A stretch of 64,000 nucleotides of DNA from Nitrosomonas communis (GCF_001007935.1 NZ_CP011451.1:1240001-1304000); one strand, 5' to 3'; counted from the stretch's first letter, positions 1 through 9,042 are shown. A program made the numbers and translations. Notes: generated by a model not told the origin, from the sequence alone.

Positions 1-2
1 GT

Positions 3-725
3 GAAATTCGGGACAATACCACGCCTCATCTTATCGAGGATATCGAAACATTGCGACAATATCTGAGTATCGAACAGTGGCTGGTATTCGGCGGCTCCTG
101 GGGCAGCACATTGGCGCTTGCATACGGAGAAGCACACCCTTCAAGTTGCCTGGGATTCATTCTGCGGGGGATCTTTCTTTGCCGCAAAAGCGAAATCGAC
201 TGGTTTCTTTATGGACTGCGCCATTTCTTTCCAGAAGCCTGGCAAGAGTTTGTGGCACCCCTCTCCCTGCATGAACGAAAAGATATCCTTGCCGCTTATT
301 ATCAGCGCCTGATGGACCCGGAGCCCGCCATCCATATGCCTGCCGCCCGTGCATGGGGTCGTTATGAAGGCAGATGCTCCACTTTGCTGCCCAGTCCGGA
401 AACCGTCAATTATTTTACAAGTGATACGGTTGCGCTCGGGCTTGCACGCATGGAAGCCCATTATTTCAGTCATGATATCTTCTTGCCACACAATGCGTTG
501 CTGGATAATGTCAAAAAACTGCACGGCATGCCTGCTACCATCGTGCAGGGACGTTATGATGCCGTTTGTCCCATCATCAGCGCAGATGACTTAACCCATG
601 CCTGGCCTCAAGCCGAATATGTCATTATCGAGGATGCAGGTCATTCTGCATGGGAACCCGGTATTCGCTCGGCGCTGGTGCAAGCAACCGATAAGTTCAA
701 AACCATGCTTAAGCCGCTAAAATAG
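3..725 (+). CDS. pip: Proline iminopeptidase, 5' end cut off by window
   Basis: Alpha/beta-hydrolase that removes N-terminal proline from peptides in the cytoplasm. The reading frame is open from base 3 with no start codon needed, so the N-terminal part lies before the window. The visible part holds the nucleophile elbow GGSWGS followed by TLALAYGEAHP, the acid-loop motif GRYDAVCP and the C-terminal DAGHSAWEPG histidine motif, in the order expected for the S33 peptidase family. The residues just before the elbow (NTTPHLIEDIETLR) match the usual context upstream of the catalytic serine. The stop is TAG at 723-725, and a family A repeat starts 20 bases downstream. The family call is firm; the physiological role is not shown by context. 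Confidence 0.88.
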   Translation, partial: EIRDNTTPHLIEDIETLRQYLSIEQWLVFGGSWGSTLALAYGEAHPSSCLGFILRGIFLCRKSEIDWFLYGLRHFFPEAWQEFVAPLSLHERKDILAAYYQRLMDPEPAIHMPAARAWGRYEGRCSTLLPSPETVNYFTSDTVALGLARMEAHYFSHDIFLPHNALLDNVKKLHGMPATIVQGRYDAVCPIISADDLTHAWPQAEYVIIEDAGHSAWEPGIRSALVQATDKFKTMLKPLK

Positions 726-744
726 CTCTGCTAACTGCTGCATT

Positions 745-845
745 ATTCCATCCCCCATCAAACCTGACGCGAAGGCAAAGCGCAAACCGTTCCATCATGC
801 GGCCTGGGGAAGCCGGCCAGGTCAGATTTGATTTGGCAATGGAAT
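745..845 (-). repeat. Family A miniature inverted-repeat element, copy 1
   Basis: About 101 bp, bounded by ATTCCATCCC and the inverted end GGCAATGGAAT. Its interior matches the reverse complement of the copies at 1517, 10209 and 18248, so it points the opposite way. It is the most diverged full copy. Its right part overlaps the last codons of bioD. No open frame of its own; it looks like a non-autonomous element (MITE) of unknown parent transposon. Confidence 0.8.
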
Positions 846-1508
846 AAGAAGCTGCGAGATATCGAGCAACTCAGCATATTCTCTTGCCTCTATTTGTTCA
901 TTAAACGGCAAAACACCAAGCAGAGGACAATTCAGGCGCTGTTGCAAGGCACGAATGTTTTCTGCTTGGCATTCCATATGAGGATCAATCTGGTTAGCTA
1001 CCCAGCCTGCCAGGGTTAACCCGCTTGCATGAATAGCCCGGGCAGTCAACAAGGCATGGTTGAGACAACCCAGCCGCAATCCTACTGTCAGTATCACAGG
1101 TAATTTCAATGCGCGCGCCAAATCGCTGCTATCGTAGCGGTCATCCAGCGGCACCAGAAATCCCCCGACCCCTTCGACAATGACCATTTCTGCCATTTGC
1201 CACAGCACTTGAAAAGCCCGTTGAACAGTTGCAATATCAATCACGAGACCCGCTTGCTCAGCTGCGATATGCGGTGCCATCGGCTGCACTAACGCATAAG
1301 GATTAATCCATTTACGTGCTGCTGATAGGTTGCTGGCTTCAACAAGACGTTCCACGTCCATCCATTTACCGTTTTCGCACCCTGCTGCGATTGGCTTCAT
1401 CCCAATCACCGATTTACCTGCCCTGGCAAATGCATATAGCAACGCGCAACTTGTGAGAGTTTTACCTACAGCGGTATCCGTACCGGTTACGAAGTAGCCT
1501 GCGGGCAT
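822..1508 (-). CDS. bioD: Dethiobiotin synthetase, with repeat-derived C-terminus
   Basis: Catalyses the ATP-dependent closure of the ureido ring of diaminopelargonic acid to dethiobiotin, the step before BioB. The P-loop GTDTAVGKT sits at residues 8-16, and EGVGGFLVPL lies near the middle, as in the family. The frame can be extended upstream to 1565, but those extra 19 residues are encoded by the family A repeat and do not resemble BioD. The start MPAGYFVTG at 1508 fits the family; no good Shine-Dalgarno sequence is visible. The last six codons (PLPNQI) and the stop lie inside repeat copy 1, so the original end has apparently been replaced. Last gene of bioBFHCD, separated from bioC by repeat copy 2. 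Confidence 0.92.
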   Translation of the reverse strand: MPAGYFVTGTDTAVGKTLTSCALLYAFARAGKSVIGMKPIAAGCENGKWMDVERLVEASNLSAARKWINPYALVQPMAPHIAAEQAGLVIDIATVQRAFQVLWQMAEMVIVEGVGGFLVPLDDRYDSSDLARALKLPVILTVGLRLGCLNHALLTARAIHASGLTLAGWVANQIDPHMECQAENIRALQQRLNCPLLGVLPFNEQIEAREYAELLDISQLLIPLPNQI

Positions 1509-1516
1509 AGTGTTTA

Positions 1517-1619
1517 ATTCCATTGCTAAATCAAAACCGACTTGGTCGGCTTCCCCTTGCCGCATGATGGATACTGTCTGCAGCTCGCCTTCGCGTCATG
1601 TTTGATTGGGGATTGAAAT
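1517..1619 (+). repeat. Family A miniature inverted-repeat element, copy 2
   Basis: About 103 bp between the bioC stop and the bioD start. The left end ATTCCATTGC and the degenerate right end GGGGATTGAAAT are inverted relative to each other. The interior (TTGGTCGGCTTCCCCTTGC and following) is nearly identical to the copies at 10209 and 18248. It faces copy 1 across bioD, so bioD is bracketed by two oppositely oriented copies. Reading frames through it give the same peptide fragment (MTRRRAADSI) as at 18248, which is a repeat shadow and not a gene. Confidence 0.85.
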
Positions 1620-1625
1620 AACCAT

Positions 1626-2507
1626 TTATTCCAGACCGAGCTTCCGTCTGGTTTCTGGATTGAGAACCGCTTGTCGTGGCTCTGGTTTCCAGGCATGCCC
1701 ATAGACCACTTCGAAGGTCGCCGGCAGCCTGCCAGCCTGACGGAATGATTCGTAATGTTTCACGACTTGCTGCCATCTCCCTTTCCCAGTCAGGCCTCGC
1801 TGTCTGCCATGTGTCACATTATGCGCACCGATGGTTTTAAGATCACGCATGATATCCATCACTTCCTGGTAAGTGAGCGTTATGTATTCCATATCCATGA
1901 CAGGCGTGGCAAAGCCGCTATACACCAGCAGATCGCCGATATCGTGCATATCCATAAAACGATTGATATGGTTGTAACTGTCCACTGTTTTAAAGGCCTG
2001 CTTTAATTCTTTCAAGGTATCCGGACCGAAAGTACTAAACATCAGCAGCCCCCCTTTTTTCAGAACACGATGGGTTTCCGCAAAGGTCTGCTTGAGATCG
2101 TTACACCACTGAATGGTTAGATTTGACCAAATCATATCGACACATGCATCGCGCAGTGGAAGCTGTTCGATATCCGCACCCACATAATGCGTCATAGCGC
2201 GCTTACCCAACGGTAACCATTGCTGCCATCGGGGAACAGGTTGACGTGCTTGCAAATGCATCGCGAGTGCGATATCCAAGGCCAGCAGTTTGCTATGCGG
2301 ATAGCGCTCAATAAGCTTACGGCTGCCATAGCCGGTACCGCTGCCCATATCCAGTATCCAATCGGGCGTATATTTGATGTAATCAAGGCGCGAGAGCATG
2401 CGTTCCCCCACTTCCCGCTGCAGAACGGCCGCTTGATCATAGCTGGCTGCAGCTCGTTCAAATGCTTGACGCAACTGACGCTTATCTAAAATGTGATCAT
2501 AAATCAT
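1626..2507 (-). CDS. bioC: Malonyl-ACP O-methyltransferase
   Basis: Methylates the free carboxyl of malonyl-ACP with S-adenosylmethionine, disguising it so that fatty acid synthesis can elongate it to pimeloyl-ACP methyl ester. The SAM-binding glycine motif ILDMGSGTGYG is at residues 51-61, preceded by the typical BioC N-terminus with RQAFERAAASYDQAAVLQ. The later DMIWSNLTIQWCNDL segment is the BioC form of motif II. At 293 residues it is somewhat longer than the E. coli protein (about 250). It overlaps the end of bioH by 11 bp, so the two are probably translationally coupled. The family A repeat begins 7 bp after the stop. Confidence 0.95.
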   Translation of the reverse strand: MIYDHILDKRQLRQAFERAAASYDQAAVLQREVGERMLSRLDYIKYTPDWILDMGSGTGYGSRKLIERYPHSKLLALDIALAMHLQARQPVPRWQQWLPLGKRAMTHYVGADIEQLPLRDACVDMIWSNLTIQWCNDLKQTFAETHRVLKKGGLLMFSTFGPDTLKELKQAFKTVDSYNHINRFMDMHDIGDLLVYSGFATPVMDMEYITLTYQEVMDIMRDLKTIGAHNVTHGRQRGLTGKGRWQQVVKHYESFRQAGRLPATFEVVYGHAWKPEPRQAVLNPETRRKLGLE

Positions 2508-3255
2508 ACAGGCTGGTTATAAATTGATTCGGATGCGATAAAAACGGGGCATGACCACAATGTGGAAAGCCGACTAATTTTGCGTGAGGCAATTGCTGGT
2601 GCATCCATCTGGCTGCATCCAGATGTGTGATCACATCATTTTCTCCATGCAACAGTAAGACAGGTTGAGAAATATCCGCTAATTTTCTCCGTAAATCGGT
2701 GGTCAGCAGGATCTGTAAACCGGCCCTGAGCGCGTGACCATCGGGTTGCCTATGTTGGAAAAAATGTTCACGTATTTGCGCTAATACATGTGTCATATCA
2801 CATCCACCATTGACCTGCAGGGTAAAAAAACGGTTGAGCGTCTGGGTATAATGATGCTCCAGATTTTCCATAAAAAGCAGCAGCGTAGATTGATCCATTC
2901 CCCACTGCCAATCCTCCCGTTTGACGAAACAAGGGGTGGTGGCGACCAAAACAAGCTGACTCACTTGCGTGGGAAAAGATAAAGCCAGCTTGAGGGCTAC
3001 TTGCCCACCGAGTGACCAACCACAAACGATGCTTTCCGCTGGCAAAATCTCCGCAACACTGGTTACGATGGCTTCGAGTGAATATGTTTCCCACATTGGA
3101 CTCTGGCCATGACCTGGCAGATCCACCAAATGCAGCCGGAAATGACGCGCCAGCTGATCGCGGATACTGCCCCAGATACCACTGTGCATTGCCCAGCCAT
3201 GCAACATCACGAGATCAGGCCCTTTGCCTGAAATTTCTACATGTAGCCGACTCAT
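2497..3255 (-). CDS. bioH: Pimeloyl-ACP methyl ester carboxylesterase
   Basis: Hydrolyses the methyl ester of pimeloyl-ACP, ending the BioC/BioH-dependent pimelate stage. Alpha/beta-hydrolase of 252 residues. The oxyanion motif LHGW is at 18-21, nucleophile Ser81 lies in CGWSLGG, the acid Asp207 in HGENDVIT and His235 in PHCGHAPF. It has the usual BioH length. It lies 16 bp after bioF and overlaps bioC, so it is an internal operon gene. All catalytic residues are present. Confidence 0.95.
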   Translation of the reverse strand: MSRLHVEISGKGPDLVMLHGWAMHSGIWGSIRDQLARHFRLHLVDLPGHGQSPMWETYSLEAIVTSVAEILPAESIVCGWSLGGQVALKLALSFPTQVSQLVLVATTPCFVKREDWQWGMDQSTLLLFMENLEHHYTQTLNRFFTLQVNGGCDMTHVLAQIREHFFQHRQPDGHALRAGLQILLTTDLRRKLADISQPVLLLHGENDVITHLDAARWMHQQLPHAKLVGFPHCGHAPFLSHPNQFITSLYDL

Positions 3256-3271
3256 ATCACATGACTATTTT

Positions 3272-4444
3272 TTATGATGAGATGATTTTTGCCAAATCAT
3301 GTAATGTTTCACTTAATTGCTCAACATCTTCCTCCCGGTGGGCAGCTGATAAGGAAATGCGCAAGCGCGCTTTTCCCTCCGGAACAGTAGGCGGGCGGAT
3401 GGCAGGCACCAGGATGCCTCTGTCACTTAACGCTGCACTTAAATGCATGGCCTCGTCATTGCCTCCTACCAACAATGGCTGAATGGGCGTCATGGAAGGC
3501 ATTAATGGCCAACGCAATGAGTGCAGGCTGGTTTTCAATTGCGTGATAAGTTTGATTAATTTTTCACGCCGCCATGCTTCCTGCTTGATCAATGACAAAC
3601 TGGTCATGAGGGTATGCGCCAATAACGCAGGCGTAGCAGTGGTATAACCATAAGAGCGCGCAAATTGGATAAGTGTTTCTATTATGTCGGATTGAGCCGC
3701 AACAAAAGCACCGGAAACACCCGCTGCTTTACCGAGTGTGGCCATGTAAACCAAGTGCGGTGAGCGCACATTAAATTTATCAAACGCATGCGTCACACCG
3801 TTACCGTTTTTGCCGAGCACGCCGAAGCCGTGAGCATCATCCAGTAACAACCAGGCACCATACTGCTCACATAGCGCCAATAGTTCAACGACAGGAGCGA
3901 TGTCACCGTCCATGCTGAACACGGCATCGGTGACGACGAGTTTACCACTTGCGTCTGAGTCCGCCAGATACCTTTCCAGCCTTGTCAAGTCAAGATGAGG
4001 ATAACGCTTAAAGGTTGCCTTGGAAAGCAGCGCTGCATCATTGAGAGAAGCATGATTGAGCCTGTCAGCGAAAATCGCATCACCACGACCGACCAACGAC
4101 GTGATCACCGCCATATTGGCCATATAGCCGGTAGAAAACAGTAATGCCTGGGGTAACCCTACAAAATGGGCCAACGCTTCCTCGAGCGTGTGATGGGCCA
4201 GAGAATGGCCGCAGATCAGATGGGATGCACCTGACCCCACGCCATAACGTTGGGCGCCCGCACAGGCCGCTTCAATTAATGCGGGGTGGCTAGCAAGGCC
4301 TAGATAATCATTGCTACAGAAAGCAAGATAATGCTTTCCCTCAATCGCAGCATGAACCATCTGAGGACCTTCGAGCATTAACCGGCGACGGTACAACCCC
4401 GCGTTTTCGCGCTCCCTCAGTTTGGCTGAGAGATGTGTTAGCAT
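3272..4444 (-). CDS. bioF: 8-amino-7-oxononanoate synthase
   Basis: PLP-dependent condensation of pimeloyl-ACP with L-alanine, releasing CO2. The 390-residue protein has the fold-I aminotransferase landmarks: SNDYLGL at 44-50, DDAHGFGVLG at 202-211 and the Schiff-base lysine Lys239 in MATLGKAAGVSG. It starts 12 bp after the bioB stop. The full length and motifs leave little doubt; the close relatives Kbl and serine palmitoyltransferase are excluded by the operon. Confidence 0.96.
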   Translation of the reverse strand: MLTHLSAKLRERENAGLYRRRLMLEGPQMVHAAIEGKHYLAFCSNDYLGLASHPALIEAACAGAQRYGVGSGASHLICGHSLAHHTLEEALAHFVGLPQALLFSTGYMANMAVITSLVGRGDAIFADRLNHASLNDAALLSKATFKRYPHLDLTRLERYLADSDASGKLVVTDAVFSMDGDIAPVVELLALCEQYGAWLLLDDAHGFGVLGKNGNGVTHAFDKFNVRSPHLVYMATLGKAAGVSGAFVAAQSDIIETLIQFARSYGYTTATPALLAHTLMTSLSLIKQEAWRREKLIKLITQLKTSLHSLRWPLMPSMTPIQPLLVGGNDEAMHLSAALSDRGILVPAIRPPTVPEGKARLRISLSAAHREEDVEQLSETLHDLAKIISS

Positions 4445-4456
4445 GCCTGTTCCCGG

Positions 4457-5464
4457 CTAGAGGGTGCGTAATCCCAATTTGTCAAATAAGGCTTTATCGC
4501 TTTCTGTTTCGGGATTACCTGTCGTCAGCAGCTTGTCTCCATAAAAAATGGAGTTAGCGCCCGCCAGAAAACATAATGCCTGCACAGCCTCTGACATTTG
4601 CCGTCTTCCTGCAGATAACCTGACCATCGCTTTCGGCATCGTAATACGAGCTGCTGCAATGGTACGTACAAACTCGAACGGATCAAGGGGATCCGTACCA
4701 TAAAGCGGGGTTCCTTCAACTTGCACCAGATAATTGATCGGCACTGATTCAGGATAAGGATCCAGATTGGCCAGCTGGGCAATCAATCCAGCGCGAGCCA
4801 GCCGGGATTCCCCCATACCCACAATCCCCCCGCAGCACACATTGATGCCTGCCTTGCGCACTTCCTCAAGGGTATCGAGGCGATGCTGGTAGTCGCGTGT
4901 GCTAATGATTTCTTCATAGAACTCGGGTGAGGTATCCAGGTTATGATTGTAATAATCCAGGCCAGCCTGTTTGAGCTGCTCGGCCTGCCCTGGTTTCAGC
5001 ATGCCCAAAGTCGCACAGGTTTCAAGTCCCAGCACCTTCACAGCCACAATGATCTCGCTCATTTTATCAATATCACGTTGTTTGGGGCCACGCCAGGCTG
5101 CTCCCATACAAAATCGTGTCGCACCTTCCGCCTTGGCTGCCTGGGCAGCGGCCACAACGGTATCCAGCGACAGCATATCCTGATTCTCCACCCCGGTATG
5201 ATAGCGCGCGGCCTGGGGACAGTAACCACAGTCTTCCGGGCAGCCACCTGTTTTAACAGAAATCAGCGTAGATAATTGAACGGCATTGGCATCATGGTAT
5301 TGCCGATGAATGGTTTGCGCTTGATGAACCAAATCAGTGAAAGGGAGATCCAGTAAGGCCTGGATTTGTGGAACGCTCCATAGTGCCATACGGCTGCGAT
5401 CCTGTTGTTCACCCATAGATTGCTTTTTTTCGTTTGCAATAGACTTGGTACTGGATTCAATCAT
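4457..5464 (-). CDS. bioB: Biotin synthase, radical SAM
   Basis: Inserts sulfur into dethiobiotin to make biotin, using a 4Fe-4S cluster with SAM and a sacrificial 2Fe-2S cluster. The radical SAM motif C-x3-C-x2-C reads CPEDCGYC within [21 protein letters not shown]. The frame is open to an upstream ATG at 5524, but the likely promoter lies between 5490 and 5517, so the ATG at 5464 (MIESSTKS) is preferred; MGEQQDRSR at 5416 is a further option. Neither has a clear ribosome binding site. First gene of bioB-F-H-C-D. bioA is not in the window. Confidence 0.95.
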   Translation of the reverse strand: MIESSTKSIANEKKQSMGEQQDRSRMALWSVPQIQALLDLPFTDLVHQAQTIHRQYHDANAVQLSTLISVKTGGCPEDCGYCPQAARYHTGVENQDMLSLDTVVAAAQAAKAEGATRFCMGAAWRGPKQRDIDKMSEIIVAVKVLGLETCATLGMLKPGQAEQLKQAGLDYYNHNLDTSPEFYEEIISTRDYQHRLDTLEEVRKAGINVCCGGIVGMGESRLARAGLIAQLANLDPYPESVPINYLVQVEGTPLYGTDPLDPFEFVRTIAAARITMPKAMVRLSAGRRQMSEAVQALCFLAGANSIFYGDKLLTTGNPETESDKALFDKLGLRTL

Positions 5465-5531
5465 GATAAGGTCAGAAAATTTTGCTCGATCTATAATATA
5501 GTGCCAGGAATCATCAAGGATCACGCTTCAA
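5465..5531. promoter_or_regulatory. Divergent bioB / comF promoter region
   Basis: Only 67 bp separate the preferred bioB start from comF. On the minus strand, TTGATG (5517-5512) and TATAGA (5495-5490) form a plausible sigma-70 pair with 16-bp spacing, giving a short bioB leader. On the plus strand, TATAAT at 5492-5497 is a candidate -10 for comF without a clear -35. The two -10 boxes overlap, so the promoters may compete. I did not see the classical TTGTAAACC / GGTTTACAA biotin operator here. Assigned by eye. Confidence 0.4.
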
Positions 5532-6284
5532 TTGTCAAATTTTCTTTCAAAATTTTTGAACAGGCGATTAAATTTTGTGCAAACCCTGTTCCCAACCAAT
5601 TGTCTTTTATGCCTGGCAGACTGCGAAAGCGATCTGTGTCGTGCCTGTCGTGAGAGCTTACCCCAATTACCTTCTGAACATTGTTCTTTGTGCTTATTGC
5701 CCACAAAAGATTCCTGTATTTGTGGTAATTGCCTCAAGCATCCGCCAGTATGGACACAGGCGCTTGCAGCACTACAATACGTTTTTCCCATCGATGCCAT
5801 GATTCATTCGCTTAAATATCAAGGTAACCTGACTGTGGCGCCCATCTTGGCCAATCTATTGCTCGCAAAAATGAATCACTGCCCTCTACCCGATGTCATC
5901 ATCCCTGTTCCGCTTCATCCGATTAAATTACAGGAGAGAGGCTTTAACCAGGCGCTAGAAATCAGTCGACATATATCCAGACAAATCAATGTTCCCTTGC
6001 TGCCTCATGCTTGTGTGCGTACCAGAGACACGTTTTCTCAAACTGAGTTATCCTGGAAGAAACGGCTAACTAATATGCAAAATGCGTTTGAATGTACTAC
6101 GAGTCTCGCACATAAGCAGGTTGCCTTACTGGATGATGTCATGACAAGCGGTGCCACACTGAATGAATTGGACAAGGTGGTACGTAAACACGGCGCAACC
6201 CGGGTAAGTGTATGGGTGATCGCTAGAGCAATGCCGTCATCCGCTTTAATCAAAGCTACTGAGCATCATCAGACTATGTTATAG
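5532..6284 (+). CDS. comF: ComF/GntX-family phosphoribosyltransferase-like protein
   Basis: Double zinc-ribbon plus type I phosphoribosyltransferase protein; the family takes part in DNA uptake in competent bacteria. Cysteine pairs C24-x2-C27, C36-x2-C39, C51-x2-C54 and C64-x2-C67 form the N-terminal zinc region. The PRPP-binding loop VALLDDVMTSGAT is at 197-209. The start is TTG with AAGGA about 10 bases upstream, so the start is uncertain. It is divergent from bioB, the common arrangement near bio genes in beta- and gammaproteobacteria. Together with the pil operon 1.4 kb away it hints at transformation ability, which is inference. Confidence 0.88.
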   Translation: MSNFLSKFLNRRLNFVQTLFPTNCLLCLADCESDLCRACRESLPQLPSEHCSLCLLPTKDSCICGNCLKHPPVWTQALAALQYVFPIDAMIHSLKYQGNLTVAPILANLLLAKMNHCPLPDVIIPVPLHPIKLQERGFNQALEISRHISRQINVPLLPHACVRTRDTFSQTELSWKKRLTNMQNAFECTTSLAHKQVALLDDVMTSGATLNELDKVVRKHGATRVSVWVIARAMPSSALIKATEHHQTML

Positions 6285-6294
6285 AATATGCCTT

Positions 6295-6765
6295 ATGCTG
6301 AACGTTATTCTCTATCAACCTGAGATTCCTCCTAATACGGGCAATATCATCCGGCTCTGTGCCAATACAGGCGCTACACTTCATCTGATCAAACCGTTAG
6401 GGTTTCTTCTGAATGACAGGCAGCTGCTCCGGGCCGGACTCGACTATCATGAATTTGCTCATGTCGTGCTACACAAAGGTTGGGAAGAATGTATGCATAG
6501 CTTACCAGGACGGCGTATTTTTGCTGTGTCCACCAAAGGAACCCAACGCTATGATCAGGTTAAGTATCACCCTGAAGATGTTTTTCTGTTTGGTACAGAA
6601 ACCCGTGGATTACCGATTGAAATTCTGGAGAGCTTTTCCAATACGCAACGTATTCATATTCCCATGCTGCCTGACCGTCGCAGCTTGAATCTTGCTAATG
6701 CTGTTTCCATCGTAATCTACGAAGCTTGGCGACAGCTTGGGTTTATCGCAAACGGGAAATGTTAG
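6295..6765 (+). CDS. trmL: tRNA (cytidine/uridine-34-2'-O)-methyltransferase
   Basis: SPOUT-class enzyme that 2'-O-methylates the wobble base of tRNA-Leu isoacceptors. At 156 residues it is full length. It contains the N-terminal NVILYQPEIPPNTGNIIRLC, the LFGTETRGLP loop and the C-terminal knot IPMLPDRRSLNLANAVSIV, all characteristic of TrmL. It begins 10 bp after comF and is probably co-transcribed with it. Confidence 0.94.
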   Translation: MLNVILYQPEIPPNTGNIIRLCANTGATLHLIKPLGFLLNDRQLLRAGLDYHEFAHVVLHKGWEECMHSLPGRRIFAVSTKGTQRYDQVKYHPEDVFLFGTETRGLPIEILESFSNTQRIHIPMLPDRRSLNLANAVSIVIYEAWRQLGFIANGKC

Positions 6766-6827
6766 CCTCGATTTCTGAGCCGGCTGTGGTGACATATCGG
6801 TACAGCAGCGGAAACAGGAGGATAAGC

Positions 6828-6905
6828 ATGCAATTGATAAGAAAGGCTATTATATGGATCATCTTAACAACCGAGCTAGCCATTAGCTGCAAAGTCCAGC
6901 TTTAA
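6828..6905 (+). CDS. Possible 25-residue membrane or lipoprotein-like peptide
   Basis: A very short frame (MQLIRKAIIWIILTTELAIS plus five residues, ending CKVQL) preceded by a perfect AGGAGG at 6816-6821, six bases before the ATG. The peptide has a positive start, a hydrophobic stretch and one cysteine, resembling a tiny secreted or lipoprotein-type peptide. It follows trmL by 62 bp and ends 4 bp before the convergent pilQ stop. No family recognised. The strong ribosome binding site is the main argument; chance is possible. Confidence 0.35.
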   Translation: MQLIRKAIIWIILTTELAISCKVQL

Positions 6906-6909
6906 TTGT

Positions 6910-9042
6910 TTAGCGTATGCTTAAATTTTCATTCAAAATCCGAGGGGTGACAAAAATCAGAAGCTCCCGCTTATCATCCCGCCTTGAATTATTCTTGAAG
7001 ATATTACCGAGTATCGGCACGTCACCGAGCAAAGGCACCTTGTTATTCGCTATATTTTCTGCTCGCTCGAAAATCCCACCAATTACTACGGTGCCACCAT
7101 TCTCAATGAGTACTTCAGTCGTAATTTGTTTGGTGTCAATCGCTGGACCAGCAGGTGTATCTTGACCACGGGTGTCCTGATTAACTTGCAGCTTCATGAT
7201 AATGTTGTCATCTGGAGTAATCTGTGGCGTTACCCTGAGAGCTAGTACAGCTTTTTTGAACTGAATCTGCGGCCTTCCAAGCTGGCTGACAATCTGGAAA
7301 GGTATTTCGGTCCCCTGCTCAATGGTTGCTTCTACGCGGTTAGCTGTGACCAGGCGTGGACTGGCAATCACTCTACCTTTACTGTCTGATTCCAGTGCAG
7401 ATAATTCCAAATTGATTAGCGAATCATCATTGATCTTGATTAAACTCAGCGCTAAAGCAGCCGGTCCCCCTGCTGCACCCGCAATCGCAGCAGCTGGTAA
7501 ATTGACGTTAAGATTCTGACCACCGCCCGGGGCAGCGCCAGTAGCAAGTGAGCTGGAGCTGTCCAGATTGCCGGAGATTCCCAGATTACGGTTTCCAATC
7601 TGATGAGCACTTTGTACGCCAAACCGGGCGCCTAGATTGCGACTAAAGGTATCCGTTGCGACCACGATACGGGACTCGATCATGACTTGACGCACAGGAG
7701 TGTCAAGATTTCTGATATGTTTGGCGACCTCTGCCAGTCTGATAGGAATATCGGTGACGGTCAAAGTATTACTGATATCGTCAACTTCTACCGTTCCACG
7801 TTGACTCAAAATCCCTTTGAGAGGAATTGAACTGGCTGTCCGATAATTTAATCTGAAAGTCTCAGTATGCAAAGGTTCTAATTCAGTAATTTGCTGACGA
7901 GACTCCAGTTCGGTTTTTTCCCTGGCAGCTAATTCCTCACGTGGAGCAATAAAAATGACGTTACCTACTCGACGTTTATCGAGCTCCTGGGACTGAAGCA
8001 CAATATCCAAAGCTTGGTCCCAGGGGACATCTTTCAGACGCAAAGTAAGACTTCCTTTAACTGAGTCGCTGGCAATAATATTCAGATTAGTAAAATCAGC
8101 CAGAACCTGCAAAACTGAGCGGACTTCCACATTCTGAAAATCAAGCGATAGTTTCTCGCCAGTATACCCTCCTGTGAGCAATTTCCTGTGGGCAGGCACA
8201 TCTTCGCTTTCAACAATCGGTTTGACATCCAGAATAAATCTCGCCCCTGCATGATAGGAAGTATGCTCCCACCGTCCTTTGGATTTGATGACCATCTGTA
8301 CGTTATTATCTTTGGTCATGGTTTCTATGGTTTGCACCGGTGTGGCAAAATCTACCACATCCACACGCCGCTCTAAATGAGGAGGCAAATAAGCGTTGAT
8401 AAATTCGATCATGATCCAGTTATCCTGTTGACGAACATCGACGCCGATGCCTGGGGCGGAAAGGTCGACTTCCACACGGCCCTCGCCATTCAGGCCACGC
8501 TTGAAATCGATATCTTGCAGGCTCAACAGCTTTTTCTCCTGCATATCTACGCTGTTAAAAGGATAAACGGGAGTATGGACAGTTTTTTTTGCATTGAGTC
8601 CATTTAGTGAAATAAACAGTTGATTTCCTACCATTTTAGTCTCATAGGTCATCGGCTTTAACAAGTTCATCACCAGGCGGGTACGGTTTTCAGTTTGAAC
8701 AATGTCAATGCTCTTCAAATCTCCTTCCCCTACTGCTTGTACTCTTTTACCAAGTGCATTAACCGTATTGATAAAATCAAAATAAATTCTATCCGGATTG
8801 TTTAAAGAAATGCCTACAGGAGCCGTATCAAGCAGTTGATCAAGCGATACTTTCACTATGATTTGTCTGTTTCGATTACTAACCACATCGATTGCATTGA
8901 TTCTGTTCTGCTGCATTGATGTCACACGCGCCGGATTATCGGCCGCGACGATGGAAACCTGAAATAATATCAATAATAGTATGAGTTGGGAGGCAGCATA
9001 TCGCCACCCGTAGAAAAGCTCTCTTGCTATCATCCTTCTCAT
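6910..9042 (-). CDS. pilQ: Type IV pilus secretin
   Basis: Outer-membrane secretin through which the type IV pilus is extruded; also the DNA uptake channel in competent species. The order is a signal sequence (hydrophobic LILLLILFQVSIVAA), two AMIN-type domains, a short STN-like segment (LSLDFQNVEVRSVLQVLAD), a secretin N-domain and the C-terminal secretin barrel ending VPLLGDVPILGNIF and LLIFVTPRIL. A glycine/alanine-rich insert lies in the central part. The open frame begins at 9093 inside pilP, but the ATG at 9042 overlaps the pilP stop as TAATG and is the better start, giving 710 residues. Confidence 0.95.
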   Translation of the reverse strand: MRRMIARELFYGWRYAASQLILLLILFQVSIVAADNPARVTSMQQNRINAIDVVSNRNRQIIVKVSLDQLLDTAPVGISLNNPDRIYFDFINTVNALGKRVQAVGEGDLKSIDIVQTENRTRLVMNLLKPMTYETKMVGNQLFISLNGLNAKKTVHTPVYPFNSVDMQEKKLLSLQDIDFKRGLNGEGRVEVDLSAPGIGVDVRQQDNWIMIEFINAYLPPHLERRVDVVDFATPVQTIETMTKDNNVQMVIKSKGRWEHTSYHAGARFILDVKPIVESEDVPAHRKLLTGGYTGEKLSLDFQNVEVRSVLQVLADFTNLNIIASDSVKGSLTLRLKDVPWDQALDIVLQSQELDKRRVGNVIFIAPREELAAREKTELESRQQITELEPLHTETFRLNYRTASSIPLKGILSQRGTVEVDDISNTLTVTDIPIRLAEVAKHIRNLDTPVRQVMIESRIVVATDTFSRNLGARFGVQSAHQIGNRNLGISGNLDSSSSLATGAAPGGGQNLNVNLPAAAIAGAAGGPAALALSLIKINDDSLINLELSALESDSKGRVIASPRLVTANRVEATIEQGTEIPFQIVSQLGRPQIQFKKAVLALRVTPQITPDDNIIMKLQVNQDTRGQDTPAGPAIDTKQITTEVLIENGGTVVIGGIFERAENIANNKVPLLGDVPILGNIFKNNSRRDDKRELLIFVTPRILNENLSIR

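Noticed and set aside
1531..1776. An 81-codon minus-strand frame across the bioC end
   Set aside because: Part of it is read from the family A repeat (MTRRRAADSI occurs again at 18283-18588) and the rest is antisense-frame bioC; it is a shadow.
5465..5531. BirA operator of the enterobacterial type
   Set aside because: No TTGTAAACC / GGTTTACAA half-sites could be read on either strand.
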